34,356 nucleotides of DNA from DAOTTI01 sp034437795 (GCA_034437795.1 DAOTTI010000127.1:1-34356), one strand, 5' to 3'. Counted from the first letter of the stretch, positions 1 to 8,029 are shown. Numbers and translations are program-made. Notes: generated from the sequence alone by a model not told the origin.

Positions 1-1
1 C

Positions 2-268
2 AGCATTGACGCGGGCCGGCCGGTGGTGGTCGCGGCCGGCACCGGCCGGACGGCCGACACCCTGGCGGCCGCCCTGCGCGGGCGCGCGGCCGATCCGCGG
101 GCGGCCCGCCTGGCTGCCTCCGGCCTCCTGGAGGCGCTTGACCCGCTCCAGCATCCCGACGCCTTCCGCCAGCGCATCCAGTCCGCCCTCACCCCGCCCC
201 CGGCCAGCGAAGAAGTCCCCTCTCCCTCTGGGCGAAGTGGCGGCGCGGGCGCGACCGAAGGGGGGTGA
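2..268 (+). CDS. C-terminal fragment of a SLOG (LSDAT/TRPM-type) domain protein, truncated by window edge
   Basis: The open frame enters from the left edge and stops at 268. The first residues read AGRPVVVAAGTGRTADTLAA, which resembles the glycine-rich nucleotide-binding strand-loop of prokaryotic SLOG/LSDAT domains (related to the TRPM N-terminal domain), where PV-V--G-GR-AD is a hallmark. Such proteins are thought to bind a nucleotide-derived ligand; no reaction is established. Residues after about position 68 (PPPASEEVPSPSGRSGG onward) are encoded by an interspersed repeat starting near 216, so the natural C-terminus was probably shorter or has been replaced. The family call rests on a short fragment; the reading frame itself is well supported up to the repeat. 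Confidence 0.55.
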   Translation, partial: SIDAGRPVVVAAGTGRTADTLAAALRGRAADPRAARLAASGLLEALDPLQHPDAFRQRIQSALTPPPASEEVPSPSGRSGGAGATEGG

Positions 269-377
269 GGTCTCATCCCCCTCTCCCGCACGCGGGAGAG
301 GGGGCGGCGGGGCGAAGCCGCACGGTGGGGCTGGGTCGGGCAGGGGTGCGGCGCGGCCCCGGCCGAAGGGGGTGGGG
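216..377. repeat. Interspersed palindromic repeat, family 1 (one and a half copies)
   Basis: A full unit lies at about 276-377: an inverted core CCCTCTCCCGC/GCGGGAGAGGG (281-302), then GGCGGGGCGAAGCCGCACGG, a G-rich spacer, and the tail CGGCCCCGGCCGAAGGGGG. A shorter relative, keeping the CCCTCTCCC start and the GCGACCGAAGGGGGTGAG tail, occupies about 216-270 and encodes the end of the preceding reading frame. Near-identical units occur at 6741-6846 and 17839-17945, with partial ones at 9735-9806 and 25261-25503. Confidence 0.8.
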
Positions 378-382
378 CTGCC

Positions 383-1450
383 CTACCGGATCTTCCCCCG
401 CGCCAGCACCGGCCAGATCACCTCCACCTTGCCTTTGCGCACGCCGACCACCTCGTCATGCATGTTGGTCGTGCCGCAGGCGTGGTTGGGAATGACGGTC
501 ACGCGCTCCCCGATCTGGGGGCGCCGGTCCGGCGGGCAGGCGGAGAGATCAACGTGGCCGTGCTCTTCCGATTGCTGGTAGATCACCGCCTCAGGGTACT
601 CCAGAATGTAGCCGTACCCCTTCTGGCCATAGCCCACAGGGTCATTAGTCAACGTCTTGGAGCCGCCATCCAGGATGGCGCGATCCCTGGTCGGGCGCGA
701 GACGACGGTCATCAGCACCCGCATGGCGCACTGCTCCCAGGTGGCGGCGCCGGCATAGACGCAGTTCCGGTCGAAGTAGACGTACGTGCCGGCGCGATAC
801 TCGTTCACTACGGGCATGGCCTCGTGGGCGCGCCACATGCCGGGCGTGCCCCCGCCGCTGCGGATCGGCGCCGCCAGGCCGTCACGCTCGACCAGGCGCG
901 ACGCCTCTTGGAAGAAGGCCACCGTCTCCCTAGTGGTCGGATAGGTCATCCAGCCCTGGAAGCGCAGGGCCGGCAGCCGGGCGATGAGGCGCGCCAGAGC
1001 GGCCGCCTCCTCCGGCGACTGCACGCCGCAGCGGTGCATGCCAGTGTCGCACTCCACCTCTACGCCGATCTCCACGCCCTCGCGGCTGGCCGCCTGCGAG
1101 ATGCCGCGCGCTGTGACCTCCGAATCGACGGTGACGGCGATCCTGGCCTGCTTGGCCAGATTGCACAGGCGCTCCAGCTTCTGCGCCCCCAGGATGTTGT
1201 AGGGAATGAGCATGTCCCTCAGGCCGGCGGCGACGAAGACCTCCGCCTCGCCCAGCTTCTGGCAGGTGATCCCCACAGCCCCCGCCGCCACCTGCTTGTG
1301 GGCGATGGCCGGGATCTTGTGCGTCTTGATGTGCGGGCGAAAGGCGATGCCGTGCTGGTCGAAGTAGGCCTGGGCGCGCCGGATGGTCTCTTCCATGATG
1401 TCCAGGTCAATCGTGACCACAGGGGTATCGAGCTCGCTGGCGAGGGTCAT
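383..1450 (-). CDS. PLP-dependent D-threonine aldolase/D-serine dehydratase-like protein
   Basis: A 355-residue protein of the fold-type III (alanine-racemase-like) family that includes D-threonine aldolase and eukaryotic-type D-serine dehydratase. These cytoplasmic enzymes cleave or dehydrate D-beta-hydroxy-amino acids using PLP and a divalent metal. The N-terminal barrel carries RPHIKTHK, whose Lys42 is the expected Schiff-base lysine. SGGGTPGMW (about 208-216) matches the phosphate-binding loop. The C-terminus has PNHAC (His323, Cys325), the metal-binding pair. H-x-C is the form known from zinc D-serine dehydratases, whereas aldolases have H-x-D, so dehydratase-like chemistry is slightly favoured; substrate is not proven. 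The ATG is preceded by AGAGGAG. It ends 5 bp from the repeat at 216-377 and lies downstream, on the same strand, of an MFS transporter and a solute-binding protein. Confidence 0.85.
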   Translation of the reverse strand: MTLASELDTPVVTIDLDIMEETIRRAQAYFDQHGIAFRPHIKTHKIPAIAHKQVAAGAVGITCQKLGEAEVFVAAGLRDMLIPYNILGAQKLERLCNLAKQARIAVTVDSEVTARGISQAASREGVEIGVEVECDTGMHRCGVQSPEEAAALARLIARLPALRFQGWMTYPTTRETVAFFQEASRLVERDGLAAPIRSGGGTPGMWRAHEAMPVVNEYRAGTYVYFDRNCVYAGAATWEQCAMRVLMTVVSRPTRDRAILDGGSKTLTNDPVGYGQKGYGYILEYPEAVIYQQSEEHGHVDLSACPPDRRPQIGERVTVIPNHACGTTNMHDEVVGVRKGKVEVIWPVLARGKIR

Positions 1451-1632
1451 GGCCTCATTCTCCTCTCTGTGCCGGTGCCGGCTGAAGCGCGCCGCGGCGG
1501 GGCGCCCTCGCTCGAACCGGCCGGCCCCATGGTTTGCGTGATCACCACATTCCTCCTCTTGGGGGCGCGCAAGGTGGCCGCCACTCCCGGCTGCATGGGG
1601 CCGGCGTTCGCCGGCGCCACGCTACCGCCCCG

Positions 1633-3057
1633 TCAGGTCAGTGTACTGTGCTGCATCCTCCCCGTCAGGCTTGGGGCTGGCTTGCCCGTTCCCTTGATGG
1701 CCCACAGCAGGGCCACTGCGTAAAGGACGCTATCCACGACGAAGATGGTGCGCAGGTCCAGCCGGGCCAGGGCCCCGGTGGCCAGCGGGCTGGAAGCGCT
1801 CCCCAGCAGAGCGGTGCTGGAAAGCACGCCGAAGGCGGCCCCCTTGGCCTCCGGCGGGATGATCTGGTTGGCCAGGCTGTAGGCCAGAGTGAGCGTTCCG
1901 CCGGCAAACAGGCCCAGCAGGGCGCGCGCGATCAAGAGCTCAAAGGGCGTGCGGACCAGGGCCATGGGGAAGCACAGGAGGGCGCCCGCAAGAAGGGTGA
2001 CCAGCAGCAGGCGCCGGATCGGCAGGCGCACGGCCAGGTGGCCCAGCACGGCGGCGGAGAGGCCCGTGCCCACCGCCGCCAGAGAGATGATCGTGCCTGA
2101 GTAGGACGCCACCTGGTCCGGCGGCGTGCCGAGGCCGGCGACGTACAGGGGAAGGATGGGCCCGAACGAGCGGTCGACGAACTGGGCCAGGAACAGGATG
2201 GCCATCACCGGCATGAGCCCAGGCAGCCGTGTGGCGGCGCGCAGGCCGGCCGCCCCGGCCACGCCAGCGTGGTGGCCGAGCGCCTCCGCCGGCGCGGGCG
2301 CCGCTCCGGCAGCAGGCGGTTGAGGGGCACGCCTATCTCCGAGCGCCTCCGCCGGCGCCGCGATCGCCCCCTCTGGATCGGCGCCGCGCTGCCGCCCCCG
2401 CAGCGACGCGGACAGCGCTCGATCGTCCTGGGTGAGCACCGTCAGCGCCACCAGGCCGAGCAGGATCACCGCGGCGCCGCTAAAGAACGACGCCCGCAGC
2501 CCGAAGTGATCGGCGATAAAGCCGGCGCAGAGCGGCCCCACGATGGTCCCCGCCACCTGGGCGAACTGGTTCAGCCCCAGGGCGCTGCTGGCCTTCGACG
2601 CAGGCGCCACAGCCACGGTGTAGGCCATGGTCATGGACGTGAAACCGCCAAAGACGCCGATGGCCGCCCGCAGCAGGAACAGCTGCCAGACGCTGGTGAC
2701 CAGCCCCATCAGCGTGGAGGCGATGGCGAAGACCACCAGCGAGCGCTGGACCATGCGCTTGCGGCCGAGCCGGTCGGCCACCATGCCCCACAGGGGGGCG
2801 AAGAAGGCCGACAGCAGGGGCGAGACGGCCAGCATCACCCCTGTGAGCAGGGCCGCCTGCGAGACGTCGGTCACACCCAGCAGCCGCACGTACAGCGGGA
2901 GGATGGGCATGACGAAGTTGAAGCCGAAGAAGGCGATGAAGACGACCAGCGTCATGCCCAGCTGGCTCTTGCGCCACCCGGCCTCGTCGCCGCCAAAGGA
3001 AGAAGGAAGAATGAACAAGGAAGAAGGGAGAACCGCCCGCACCCGCTCCTTCCTCAT
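1633..3057 (-). CDS. MFS transporter (12-TM drug/sugar efflux type)
   Basis: Major facilitator superfamily membrane protein of up to 474 residues with two six-helix halves. The first begins LVVFIAFFGFNFVMPILPLYV; motif A appears as GMVADRLGRKRM; the second half starts near MPVMAILFLAQFVDRSFGPILPLYV and repeats the PILPLYV signature. The usual role is proton-coupled export of small hydrophobic compounds; substrate unknown. The central cytoplasmic loop (about 218-285) is unusually long, rich in Ala/Pro/Arg and holds an in-frame 18-bp duplication. The start is uncertain: the first ~24 codons translate an A/G-versus-C/T-rich repeat (3001-3095), and the conserved part only begins at about GWRKSQLGM. 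ATG 3057, GTG 3042 and TTG 3018 are all in frame. It follows the solute-binding protein gene on the same strand. Confidence 0.85.
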   Translation of the reverse strand: MRKERVRAVLPSSLFILPSSFGGDEAGWRKSQLGMTLVVFIAFFGFNFVMPILPLYVRLLGVTDVSQAALLTGVMLAVSPLLSAFFAPLWGMVADRLGRKRMVQRSLVVFAIASTLMGLVTSVWQLFLLRAAIGVFGGFTSMTMAYTVAVAPASKASSALGLNQFAQVAGTIVGPLCAGFIADHFGLRASFFSGAAVILLGLVALTVLTQDDRALSASLRGRQRGADPEGAIAAPAEALGDRRAPQPPAAGAAPAPAEALGHHAGVAGAAGLRAATRLPGLMPVMAILFLAQFVDRSFGPILPLYVAGLGTPPDQVASYSGTIISLAAVGTGLSAAVLGHLAVRLPIRRLLLVTLLAGALLCFPMALVRTPFELLIARALLGLFAGGTLTLAYSLANQIIPPEAKGAAFGVLSSTALLGSASSPLATGALARLDLRTIFVVDSVLYAVALLWAIKGTGKPAPSLTGRMQHSTLT

Positions 3058-3095
3058 TCTTCCTTACTTCATTCTTGATTTTTCATTCTTCATTT
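3001..3095. repeat. Purine/pyrimidine strand-asymmetric tract with inverted repeat
   Basis: An AT-richer patch in otherwise GC-rich DNA. The plus strand is almost pure purine over 3001-3030, then pyrimidine-rich over 3046-3090. GGAAGAATGA (3005-3014) is exactly complementary to TCATTCTTCC (3054-3063), and CATTCTT is repeated at 3069, 3083 and 3089 or nearby. It sits between the minus-strand solute-binding gene (stop at 3090) and the MFS gene, so a hairpin here could act as a terminator or processing site. It also makes the MFS start hard to place. Confidence 0.6.
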
Positions 3096-4511
3096 GCCAG
3101 CGTTCGGGTTCTGCTGCCAGAACTCGTCGATACGCTGCTGCGCCAGACGGTTGGCTTCCCGCATCTCGTCGCGCAGGTTGCCGACCTGGTCCCGCAGGTA
3201 GGCGTTGATCGGCTTGTTGTATTCGGTATTGATCTCCGCGAACACCGGATGGCGGAAGGACCGCGAGCCAACGCCGGTCTCGAAGAGGGGCAGAAACTCC
3301 TTGCGCCCTACGCCGGTATCCGGGTGGTCGACGATCCGCGGATCGCGGGCCCCTTCGCGGTTGGCGCACACGTCCGAGGTGTTCAGCTGCACCCAGTAGC
3401 CACCCTCCTTGGAGGCGGTGAACTTCATGAACTCCCACATCAGGTCCAGCTTCGGCCCCGCCTTGCGCGCCACCTCCAGGATGCCACCGCTGAAGACGTT
3501 CACCTTGATGTCGCGCGGCCCCCGCGGCCCGCTGGGCACGGGGCTGACGGCGAACTTGAGCGGGGTGGCCATCTTGCGGTTCCAGCGCCTGATGTTGTCG
3601 GCCGTCCAGTTGCCGCCGACGTTGATGGCCATCTTCTTCTGGCCAAAGATGTCGTTCGCGCCCACCTCCGTGCCGGGGGTGTAGTTGTCGCCGCCCTGCA
3701 CGCCGGTGCGGCGCCAGTTGCTGATCACGTCCAGCCCGCCCAGGCGCTTGATGTGCCCCTTGGCCCATTCCAGCGCCTCAATCACCTCCACTGTATCGAG
3801 CTGCGCCTTTCGCCCATCTTCCGAGATGAGCTTGGCGCCGTTGGCCTGCGGCAGCACGATCTGCCAGCCCGTCCAGATGTGCGGAATGCCGCCGACGAAC
3901 TCGAAGCTATCCGGCCCCGTCTTCTTGGTCAGCTTGATCATGATCTCGTCCAACTGGGTCCAGTTCATCGGCAGGTTGCGGGTCGGCAGGCCGTTCTCCT
4001 CCATCAGGCTGATGGAGATCCAGTTGAAGACGATGTCGGGGTGCTGCATCATCGCCCATGGGCGCCCCAGCCAGGACATCGTCTCGTAGGCGGTGGGGAA
4101 GATCTGGTTCTTGTCCCACTTATCGCGCTTCATGAGGTCGTCCAGGGGCGCGGCGAAGCCCTTCGCCGCCCAGGCGGGGACCCATTGCTGGTCGCACTGC
4201 CAGCCGTCGGGCGGCGTGCCGGCGGCAAAGGCCGTCTGGACGGCCTGCTCCAGATTGCCGGCCGGGGTCAGAATGTTCACCTTCACGTCGCTCTTGCTGT
4301 TGAACGCGTCCATCAGCTGCTTCCAGCCGATGGGGCCACCATGGGTCGGCTGCTCGATCGGCCAGGGCTGCCAGAACTCGAACGTGCCACTAAGCTTGGT
4401 CCCCGTCTGCGTCCCCGGCCTGGTTCCCTGGCCCGGTGCGCAGGCGGCGAGGGCGGCGCCGATGCCGGCGGCGCCCAGACGCATCACGTGACGGCGGCTC
4501 ACCCGGTTCAT
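3090..4511 (-). CDS. ABC transporter extracellular solute-binding lipoprotein (family 1 type)
   Basis: A 473-residue periplasmic/extracytoplasmic binding protein of the kind that feeds carbohydrate ABC importers. The leader has a twin-arginine-like SRRHVMRLG followed by a hydrophobic stretch and the lipobox ALAAC, giving lipidation at Cys24. The mature part opens FEFWQPWP and contains features typical of family 1 binding proteins: NILTPAGNLEQAVQTAFAAG, then AINVGGNWTADN and the VWEFMKFTASKEGGYW-like hinge region. The start is firm: GGAGGG lies 8 nt before the ATG. No permease or ATPase gene adjoins it; the next gene downstream is an MFS transporter 30 bp or more away. It is therefore an orphan binding protein in this window, and its partner is probably elsewhere. 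Ligand unknown. Confidence 0.88.
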   Translation of the reverse strand: MNRVSRRHVMRLGAAGIGAALAACAPGQGTRPGTQTGTKLSGTFEFWQPWPIEQPTHGGPIGWKQLMDAFNSKSDVKVNILTPAGNLEQAVQTAFAAGTPPDGWQCDQQWVPAWAAKGFAAPLDDLMKRDKWDKNQIFPTAYETMSWLGRPWAMMQHPDIVFNWISISLMEENGLPTRNLPMNWTQLDEIMIKLTKKTGPDSFEFVGGIPHIWTGWQIVLPQANGAKLISEDGRKAQLDTVEVIEALEWAKGHIKRLGGLDVISNWRRTGVQGGDNYTPGTEVGANDIFGQKKMAINVGGNWTADNIRRWNRKMATPLKFAVSPVPSGPRGPRDIKVNVFSGGILEVARKAGPKLDLMWEFMKFTASKEGGYWVQLNTSDVCANREGARDPRIVDHPDTGVGRKEFLPLFETGVGSRSFRHPVFAEINTEYNKPINAYLRDQVGNLRDEMREANRLAQQRIDEFWQQNPNAGK

Positions 4512-5335
4512 GCTTTATCCCTCCATAGGTAGCATGCGTCGCATCGAGTCGGTGCCATCCCTGCATGGGGCGCGAGATCGCCAGCCTCCCCCGCGGCAGC
4601 CCTTGAGGCCTTGTGTCCGCGCGCTCAAGTGCGGTCCCCCATCGTCCGATTGCCGGCATCCCCCGCGGCAGCAGCAGGCCAAGGGCAGTATAGCCGCCCA
4701 AGCAGGACCACGCTCAACGACGTGGAGCGCAACCACGCTCATGGAGCTGGAACGAGACCAGCGGCACGGACGGCCCGCAGGGGCGCTGCCCCGGTGGGGG
4801 GTCCCATCGCACGCGAGCCGCTCCCGCCGGCCGCTCAAGCGGTCCGGCTGCGAGTGCAGAACCTGCATACCTGTGGCAATCAGCAGCTACTTACCTGGGG
4901 CGCTGGCGCTCCGGAGCAGCACGAGCGATGAGCCACGCCCAGCGGGACGTTTCCCTCTCCCACAGGGGGACGGCGAGGGGCTGCAGTCACCGAGGGTACC
5001 GCCATGGTCAGCTCCCTTGGCCGGTGCAAGAGAGAGGGGCCGATGTCCCCCGCGACATCCGGTAGGTTGTCTGCCTCTCCTTGAGAGAAGGTTAGGGTGA
5101 GGGCTCCGCCTTCCGGAACCGCAGGTTGCGCCTGGCGCGGGGTCCGGGCACGTGGCCGCGTCACGGCGTGGCGGCCACACGGCGTGGTGCATAATGGAGA
5201 CCGGACGGATTACCAACGTGCCTTTGACGGGCTATCAAAGCTGCCGGAGAGAAGGACGCCTCGTCGCGGGGCAGGAATGAGCCCCAGCGGCTCATGAGAC
5301 CAGATCTGTCATCGCACCTGCAGGAGGGGAGCATC
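4512..5335. other. 824-bp gene-free spacer with diverged repeats
   Basis: No frame here shows a convincing domain; open frames are low-complexity Pro/Arg-rich. It holds the candidate promoter above, a short imperfect duplication around TCCCCCGCGGCAGC (near 4578 and 4658), and diverged palindromic-repeat pieces: TTCCCTCTCCCACAGGGGG near 4951-4968 and TCTCCTTGAGAGAAGGTTAG near 5078-5097, the latter ending in GGGTGAGGGCTCC. Confidence 0.5.
4687..4717 (-). promoter_or_regulatory. Possible sigma70-type promoter for the solute-binding gene at 3090-4511
   Basis: On the minus strand TTGAGC (4717-4712) is followed after 19 nt by TATACT (4692-4687), matching 4/6 and 5/6 of the -35 and -10 consensus. 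The 19-nt spacer is long. Transcription would begin near 4680, leaving a leader of about 170 nt before the ATG at 4511. In a high-GC genome a chance match is possible. Confidence 0.25.
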
Positions 5336-5596
5336 ATGTCCGCACCACCCAGCATGCCGGCCGGCTCGCCCGACGCGAGCCCGCACGATCGCCCCTGGTT
5401 CTTCGGGCTGCTCCGCGAGGGCGGGGGCTACCGGATCATTGCTGCCGGCCCGAGCGAAGGTCGGGTCCGTCGTGCGCTGTTGGAGCAGAGCGCGCCGACG
5501 GTGGTCGCTACCTGGGATGAGCTGCCTGCTCTCGGCATCGGCGAAGCCGAAGCGCGGCGCTGGCTGCCCCAGGAGCTGGCCCAGACCGCGGGCTAA
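5336..5596 (+). CDS. Small hypothetical protein (86 aa)
   Basis: I do not recognise this protein. The ATG at 5336 is chosen because AGGAGGGG lies about 6 nt upstream, the strongest ribosome-binding site nearby; an upstream in-frame ATG at 5294 lacks one. The N-terminus is Pro/Ser/Ala-rich and probably disordered. A compact part follows: RPWFFGLLREGGGYRIIAAG, a helix-forming GRVRRALLEQ stretch, then TVVATWDELPALGIGEAEARRWLPQEL. The pattern of two short strands and two helices, with no signal peptide or membrane segment, suggests a soluble cytoplasmic protein. It stands alone between two repeat-rich spacers, with no operon partner. Confidence 0.55.
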   Translation: MSAPPSMPAGSPDASPHDRPWFFGLLREGGGYRIIAAGPSEGRVRRALLEQSAPTVVATWDELPALGIGEAEARRWLPQELAQTAG

Positions 5597-5792
5597 CCTG
5601 GCCACCACGGTGCCAACCCTGCGGGCGTCCAGAGCCGCCCCTGGAACTGGCGCAATCCGCGGGCTCACCGGCTGGCGCGCAGCGTCGCGCCCAATCTGGC
5701 CTGCCCTGCCGGCGCCTGAAGTGGCCCCTTCTGCGCGGGACTGGCGTCGCGCTCAGCGGGTGCGGGCACTCAATGGCGCAACGTGCGGACGA

Positions 5793-5855
5793 CTAGCCTG
5801 GATCAGTCATGGCCAGCGACGAGCCCCCGCCCCTTTTGGGAGAGGGCGAGGGCTC
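5793..5855 (+). repeat. Interspersed repeat, family 2
   Basis: Begins TAGCCTGGATCAGTCATGGC, continues CAGCGACGAGC and ends in a CCCC-TTTTGGGAGAGGGCGAGGG hairpin. The same order of modules (AGCCTGG, then CATGGCCGGCGA, then CCCTCTCCC...GAGGGCGAGGG) occurs at 11534-11596 and 13032-13091 on this strand and at 32316-32380 and 30531-30588 on the other. The rest of the 320-bp gap (5597-5916) shows nothing else recognisable. Confidence 0.65.
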
Positions 5856-5916
5856 CGCTGATGAATGGGCCAGAATACGTGGCGTCCGTCGACCAGCCCG
5901 CGATGCCTTACCCAGG

Positions 5917-6435
5917 TCAGGCGTCCGGCGACTTGAAGTGCCGGCGCAGGCGCTCCCACGTCCGGTCCAGCGCCTCCGGGAGCACCTTGGTGCCGCCGAT
6001 CACCGGCATGAAGTTAGTGTCCCCGTTCCAGCGCGGCACCACGTGGATGTGCAGGTGGTCCGGCAGCCCTGCCCCTGCCGTCCGGCCCAGGTTCATCCCC
6101 ACGTTGAACCCGTCCGGCCGGTACTCCCGCTGCAGCGCGGCCACGGCCTGCCGCGTCAGATCGAATAGGGCGTGGCCTACGGCCGCGGGGAGCGCCGCCA
6201 GGTCGCCAATGTGCTCGTACGGCGCCACCATCACGTGGCCGCTGTTGTACGGGTACAGGTTCAGCACGATGAAGCCGCGCTCCGCGCGATAGACGATCAG
6301 GTTCTCCTGGTCCTGCGCCTGTGGCGCCCGCGACTTCTCGCACAGGAAGCACGCCCCGTCACCCACGCCGGCCGTCCCGCTTCCGGTTGCGCTCTCGATG
6401 TAGCTCATGCGCCAGGGAGTCCACAGCCGTTCCAT
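5917..6435 (-). CDS. HIT (histidine triad) family nucleotide hydrolase/phosphorylase-like protein
   Basis: A 172-residue cytoplasmic protein of the HIT superfamily, which acts on nucleotide phosphoanhydrides or phosphoramidates such as diadenosine polyphosphates or AMP derivatives. The active-site triad is HLHIHVVPRW (His127, His129, His131). The N-terminal RLWTPWRMSYIE followed by CFLC (Cys29, Cys32) is typical of the Ap4A hydrolase/phosphorylase-like branch. LNLYPYNSGHVMVAPYEH (about 58-75) is the conserved first half of the fold. Length is normal for that branch. The start is set by the conserved WTPWRM; only a weak GGAAG lies upstream. No operon partner is evident; repeats flank it on both sides. 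Confidence 0.92.
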   Translation of the reverse strand: MERLWTPWRMSYIESATGSGTAGVGDGACFLCEKSRAPQAQDQENLIVYRAERGFIVLNLYPYNSGHVMVAPYEHIGDLAALPAAVGHALFDLTRQAVAALQREYRPDGFNVGMNLGRTAGAGLPDHLHIHVVPRWNGDTNFMPVIGGTKVLPEALDRTWERLRRHFKSPDA

Positions 6436-6954
6436 GTCACGTCACTTCCGAGAGCATACGGTGTACCGCCGTCCTGCCGCCCGCTGCGCCCTCACCGCCA
6501 CCGCGTAATCGTGCCCACGCGAACCCCAGCTATCACGCCGGCCATTTCGCGGCAAGCTGCTTGCGCCCTCGTCCCCTTCGCTGACACGGCGGCGGAGCAG
6601 TGGGACCGATCCGCGCGCCCCTCTGCCGTGATCCCTTCTGTGGGGGTGACCCCCTCTCCCCGTGGCCCTCATTCCCTGGTTGATGGCGGTACGGGGCAGG
6701 TTGAACCGCTCCAGTGACGCCCTCTCCTCGTGGCCCTCGTTCCCCCTCTCCCGCAAGCGGGAGAGGGGCCGCGGGGCCAAGCCGCACGGTGGGGTGAGGC
6801 AGGGGGCGGGTGCGGCGCGGCCCCGGCCGGACGGGGTGAGGGCTGCTCGCCGCGTCTCCGCGTCCCCGCGTCAGGGCGGGGGGCGGCGTGGTACAAGACT
6901 CGTCACCAGCGGCGTCCTACCCACGTCGTTGCAGGTAGCATGGAGGGTCTGGCA
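6436..6954. other. 519-bp gene-free spacer between divergent HIT and dehydrogenase genes
   Basis: Apart from the family 1 repeat at 6741-6846 it holds two imperfect copies of CCCTCTCC-CGTGGCCCTC-TTCCC (about 6651-6672 and 6720-6743), a local duplication of the segment leading into the repeat. Open frames across it only translate repeat sequence. Promoters for both divergent flanking genes must lie here, but no convincing pair of hexamers was seen. Confidence 0.5.
6741..6846 (+). repeat. Interspersed palindromic repeat, family 1 (full unit)
   Basis: Core CCCCTCTCCCGCAAGCGGGAG (6743-6764 region) forms a near-perfect hairpin, followed by GGGGCCAAGCCGCACGGTGG, a G-rich spacer, then GCGGCGCGGCCCCGGCCGGA and GGGTGAGGGCTGCT. 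Closely matches the units at 276-377 and 17839-17945 over roughly 100 bp in the same orientation. Confidence 0.8.
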
Positions 6955-7908
6955 ATGAGCGCCCAGAGCACCATACGTGCAGTCGTCGTCGATCCCCAGG
7001 CGCCCGGGCGCCTGGCCATCCACCAGGTGGAGCCGCCCCGACCCGGTCCGTCCGAGGCCCTGGTGCGCGTGGCGGCTGTCTCGCTGAACCGCGGCGAGGT
7101 CCGCCGCGCGGGCAGCGCCGAAGCCGGCTGGCGCCCCGGCTGGGACCTGGCCGGCACCGTAGAGGCGCCGGCTGCGGACGGTTCCGGCCCGCCCAGGGGC
7201 GCGCGGGTGGTCGGTCTGCTCCGGTCGGGGGCCTGGGCGGAGCTGGCGGCGGTGCCCACCGACCGGCTGGCGCCGCTCCCGGAAGCGGTCAGCTTCGCTC
7301 AAGCCGCGACCCTGCCCGTGGCCGGCCTCACCGCCTTGCACGCCCTGGAGAAGGGCGGTAGCCTGCTCGGGCGGACCACGCTCGTGACCGGCGCCTCCGG
7401 CGGCGTCGGCCACCTGGCCGTGCAGCTCGCGCGCCACGCCGGGGCGCGAGTGATTGGCCTGGTCCACCAGGAGCGCTACACCGGCTTCGTCCGCGAGCTA
7501 GGGGCGCACGAGGTCCTGGCCAGCGACGACGGCGCCGCCGCAGCTCAGTACGGCCCCTACCACCTGATCGTAGACTCGGTCGGCGGCGCCGTGCTGGGCA
7601 ACGTCCTGGGTATGCTGGCGCCCAACGGCACCTGCGTCGCCTTCGGCGCCTCCGCCGGGCAGCAGGTCACTTTCGCCATCGGCCCCTTCTTCGGCATCGG
7701 CGGCGCTACCCTCTATGGCCTGATCATGTTCCACGAGCTGGCCCGCGAGCCGGCCTCCGTCGGGCTGGCCCGCCTGGCCCGCCTGGTCGCCGAAGGCCAT
7801 CTGCGCCCGCACGTCGCCATCGAGGCCCCCTGGACCGAGGCCGGCGCCGTCGCCCAGCAGCTCCTGGACCGGCGCTTCCCGGGCAAGGCCGTGCTGCACG
7901 TCCAGTAA
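6955..7908 (+). CDS. Zinc-independent medium-chain dehydrogenase, quinone oxidoreductase-like
   Basis: A 317-residue MDR-superfamily oxidoreductase. The GroES-like N-terminal half (VVVDPQAPGRLAIHQVEPPR, then ALVRVAAVSLNRGEV) leads to a Rossmann domain with the NAD(P)H-binding loop GASGGVG at 146-152. The catalytic and structural zinc cysteines of true alcohol dehydrogenases are absent, which places it with NADPH:quinone oxidoreductases/enoyl reductases; the substrate is not determined. The ATG at 6955 is preferred over one at 6940 because GGAGGG lies 6-7 nt before it and because the conserved N-terminus starts there. Further upstream the same frame only translates the family 1 repeat. It has no operon partner; downstream is a repeat-rich gap. 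Confidence 0.88.
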   Translation: MSAQSTIRAVVVDPQAPGRLAIHQVEPPRPGPSEALVRVAAVSLNRGEVRRAGSAEAGWRPGWDLAGTVEAPAADGSGPPRGARVVGLLRSGAWAELAAVPTDRLAPLPEAVSFAQAATLPVAGLTALHALEKGGSLLGRTTLVTGASGGVGHLAVQLARHAGARVIGLVHQERYTGFVRELGAHEVLASDDGAAAAQYGPYHLIVDSVGGAVLGNVLGMLAPNGTCVAFGASAGQQVTFAIGPFFGIGGATLYGLIMFHELAREPASVGLARLARLVAEGHLRPHVAIEAPWTEAGAVAQQLLDRRFPGKAVLHVQ

Positions 7909-8029
7909 GCCCGCCAGAGCCGGCGCCAGCGCGCCAAGGCCGAGCGGCCGCTCGACGAGCCAGGCTTCCTGTGGAGTTGGCCAGACGTTCCGCCCACCGC
8001 CAGTGCCGCGCAGGGGCATGACCGAGTGT

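Noticed and set aside
216..377. Possible CRISPR-like repetition among the GC-rich palindromes
   Set aside because: Units are irregularly spaced by kilobases and lack uniform spacers; no cas genes are present.
458..1723. 421-codon open frame opposite the PLP enzyme
   Set aside because: Shadow of a gene with intact PLP lysine and metal motifs.
3075..4532. 485-codon open frame opposite the solute-binding gene
   Set aside because: Shadow of the binding protein, which has a lipobox and a strong ribosome-binding site.
4510..5100. 196-codon open frame in the 4.5-5.3 kb spacer
   Set aside because: Pro/Arg/Ser-rich, no motif, covers repeat pieces and has no ribosome-binding site.
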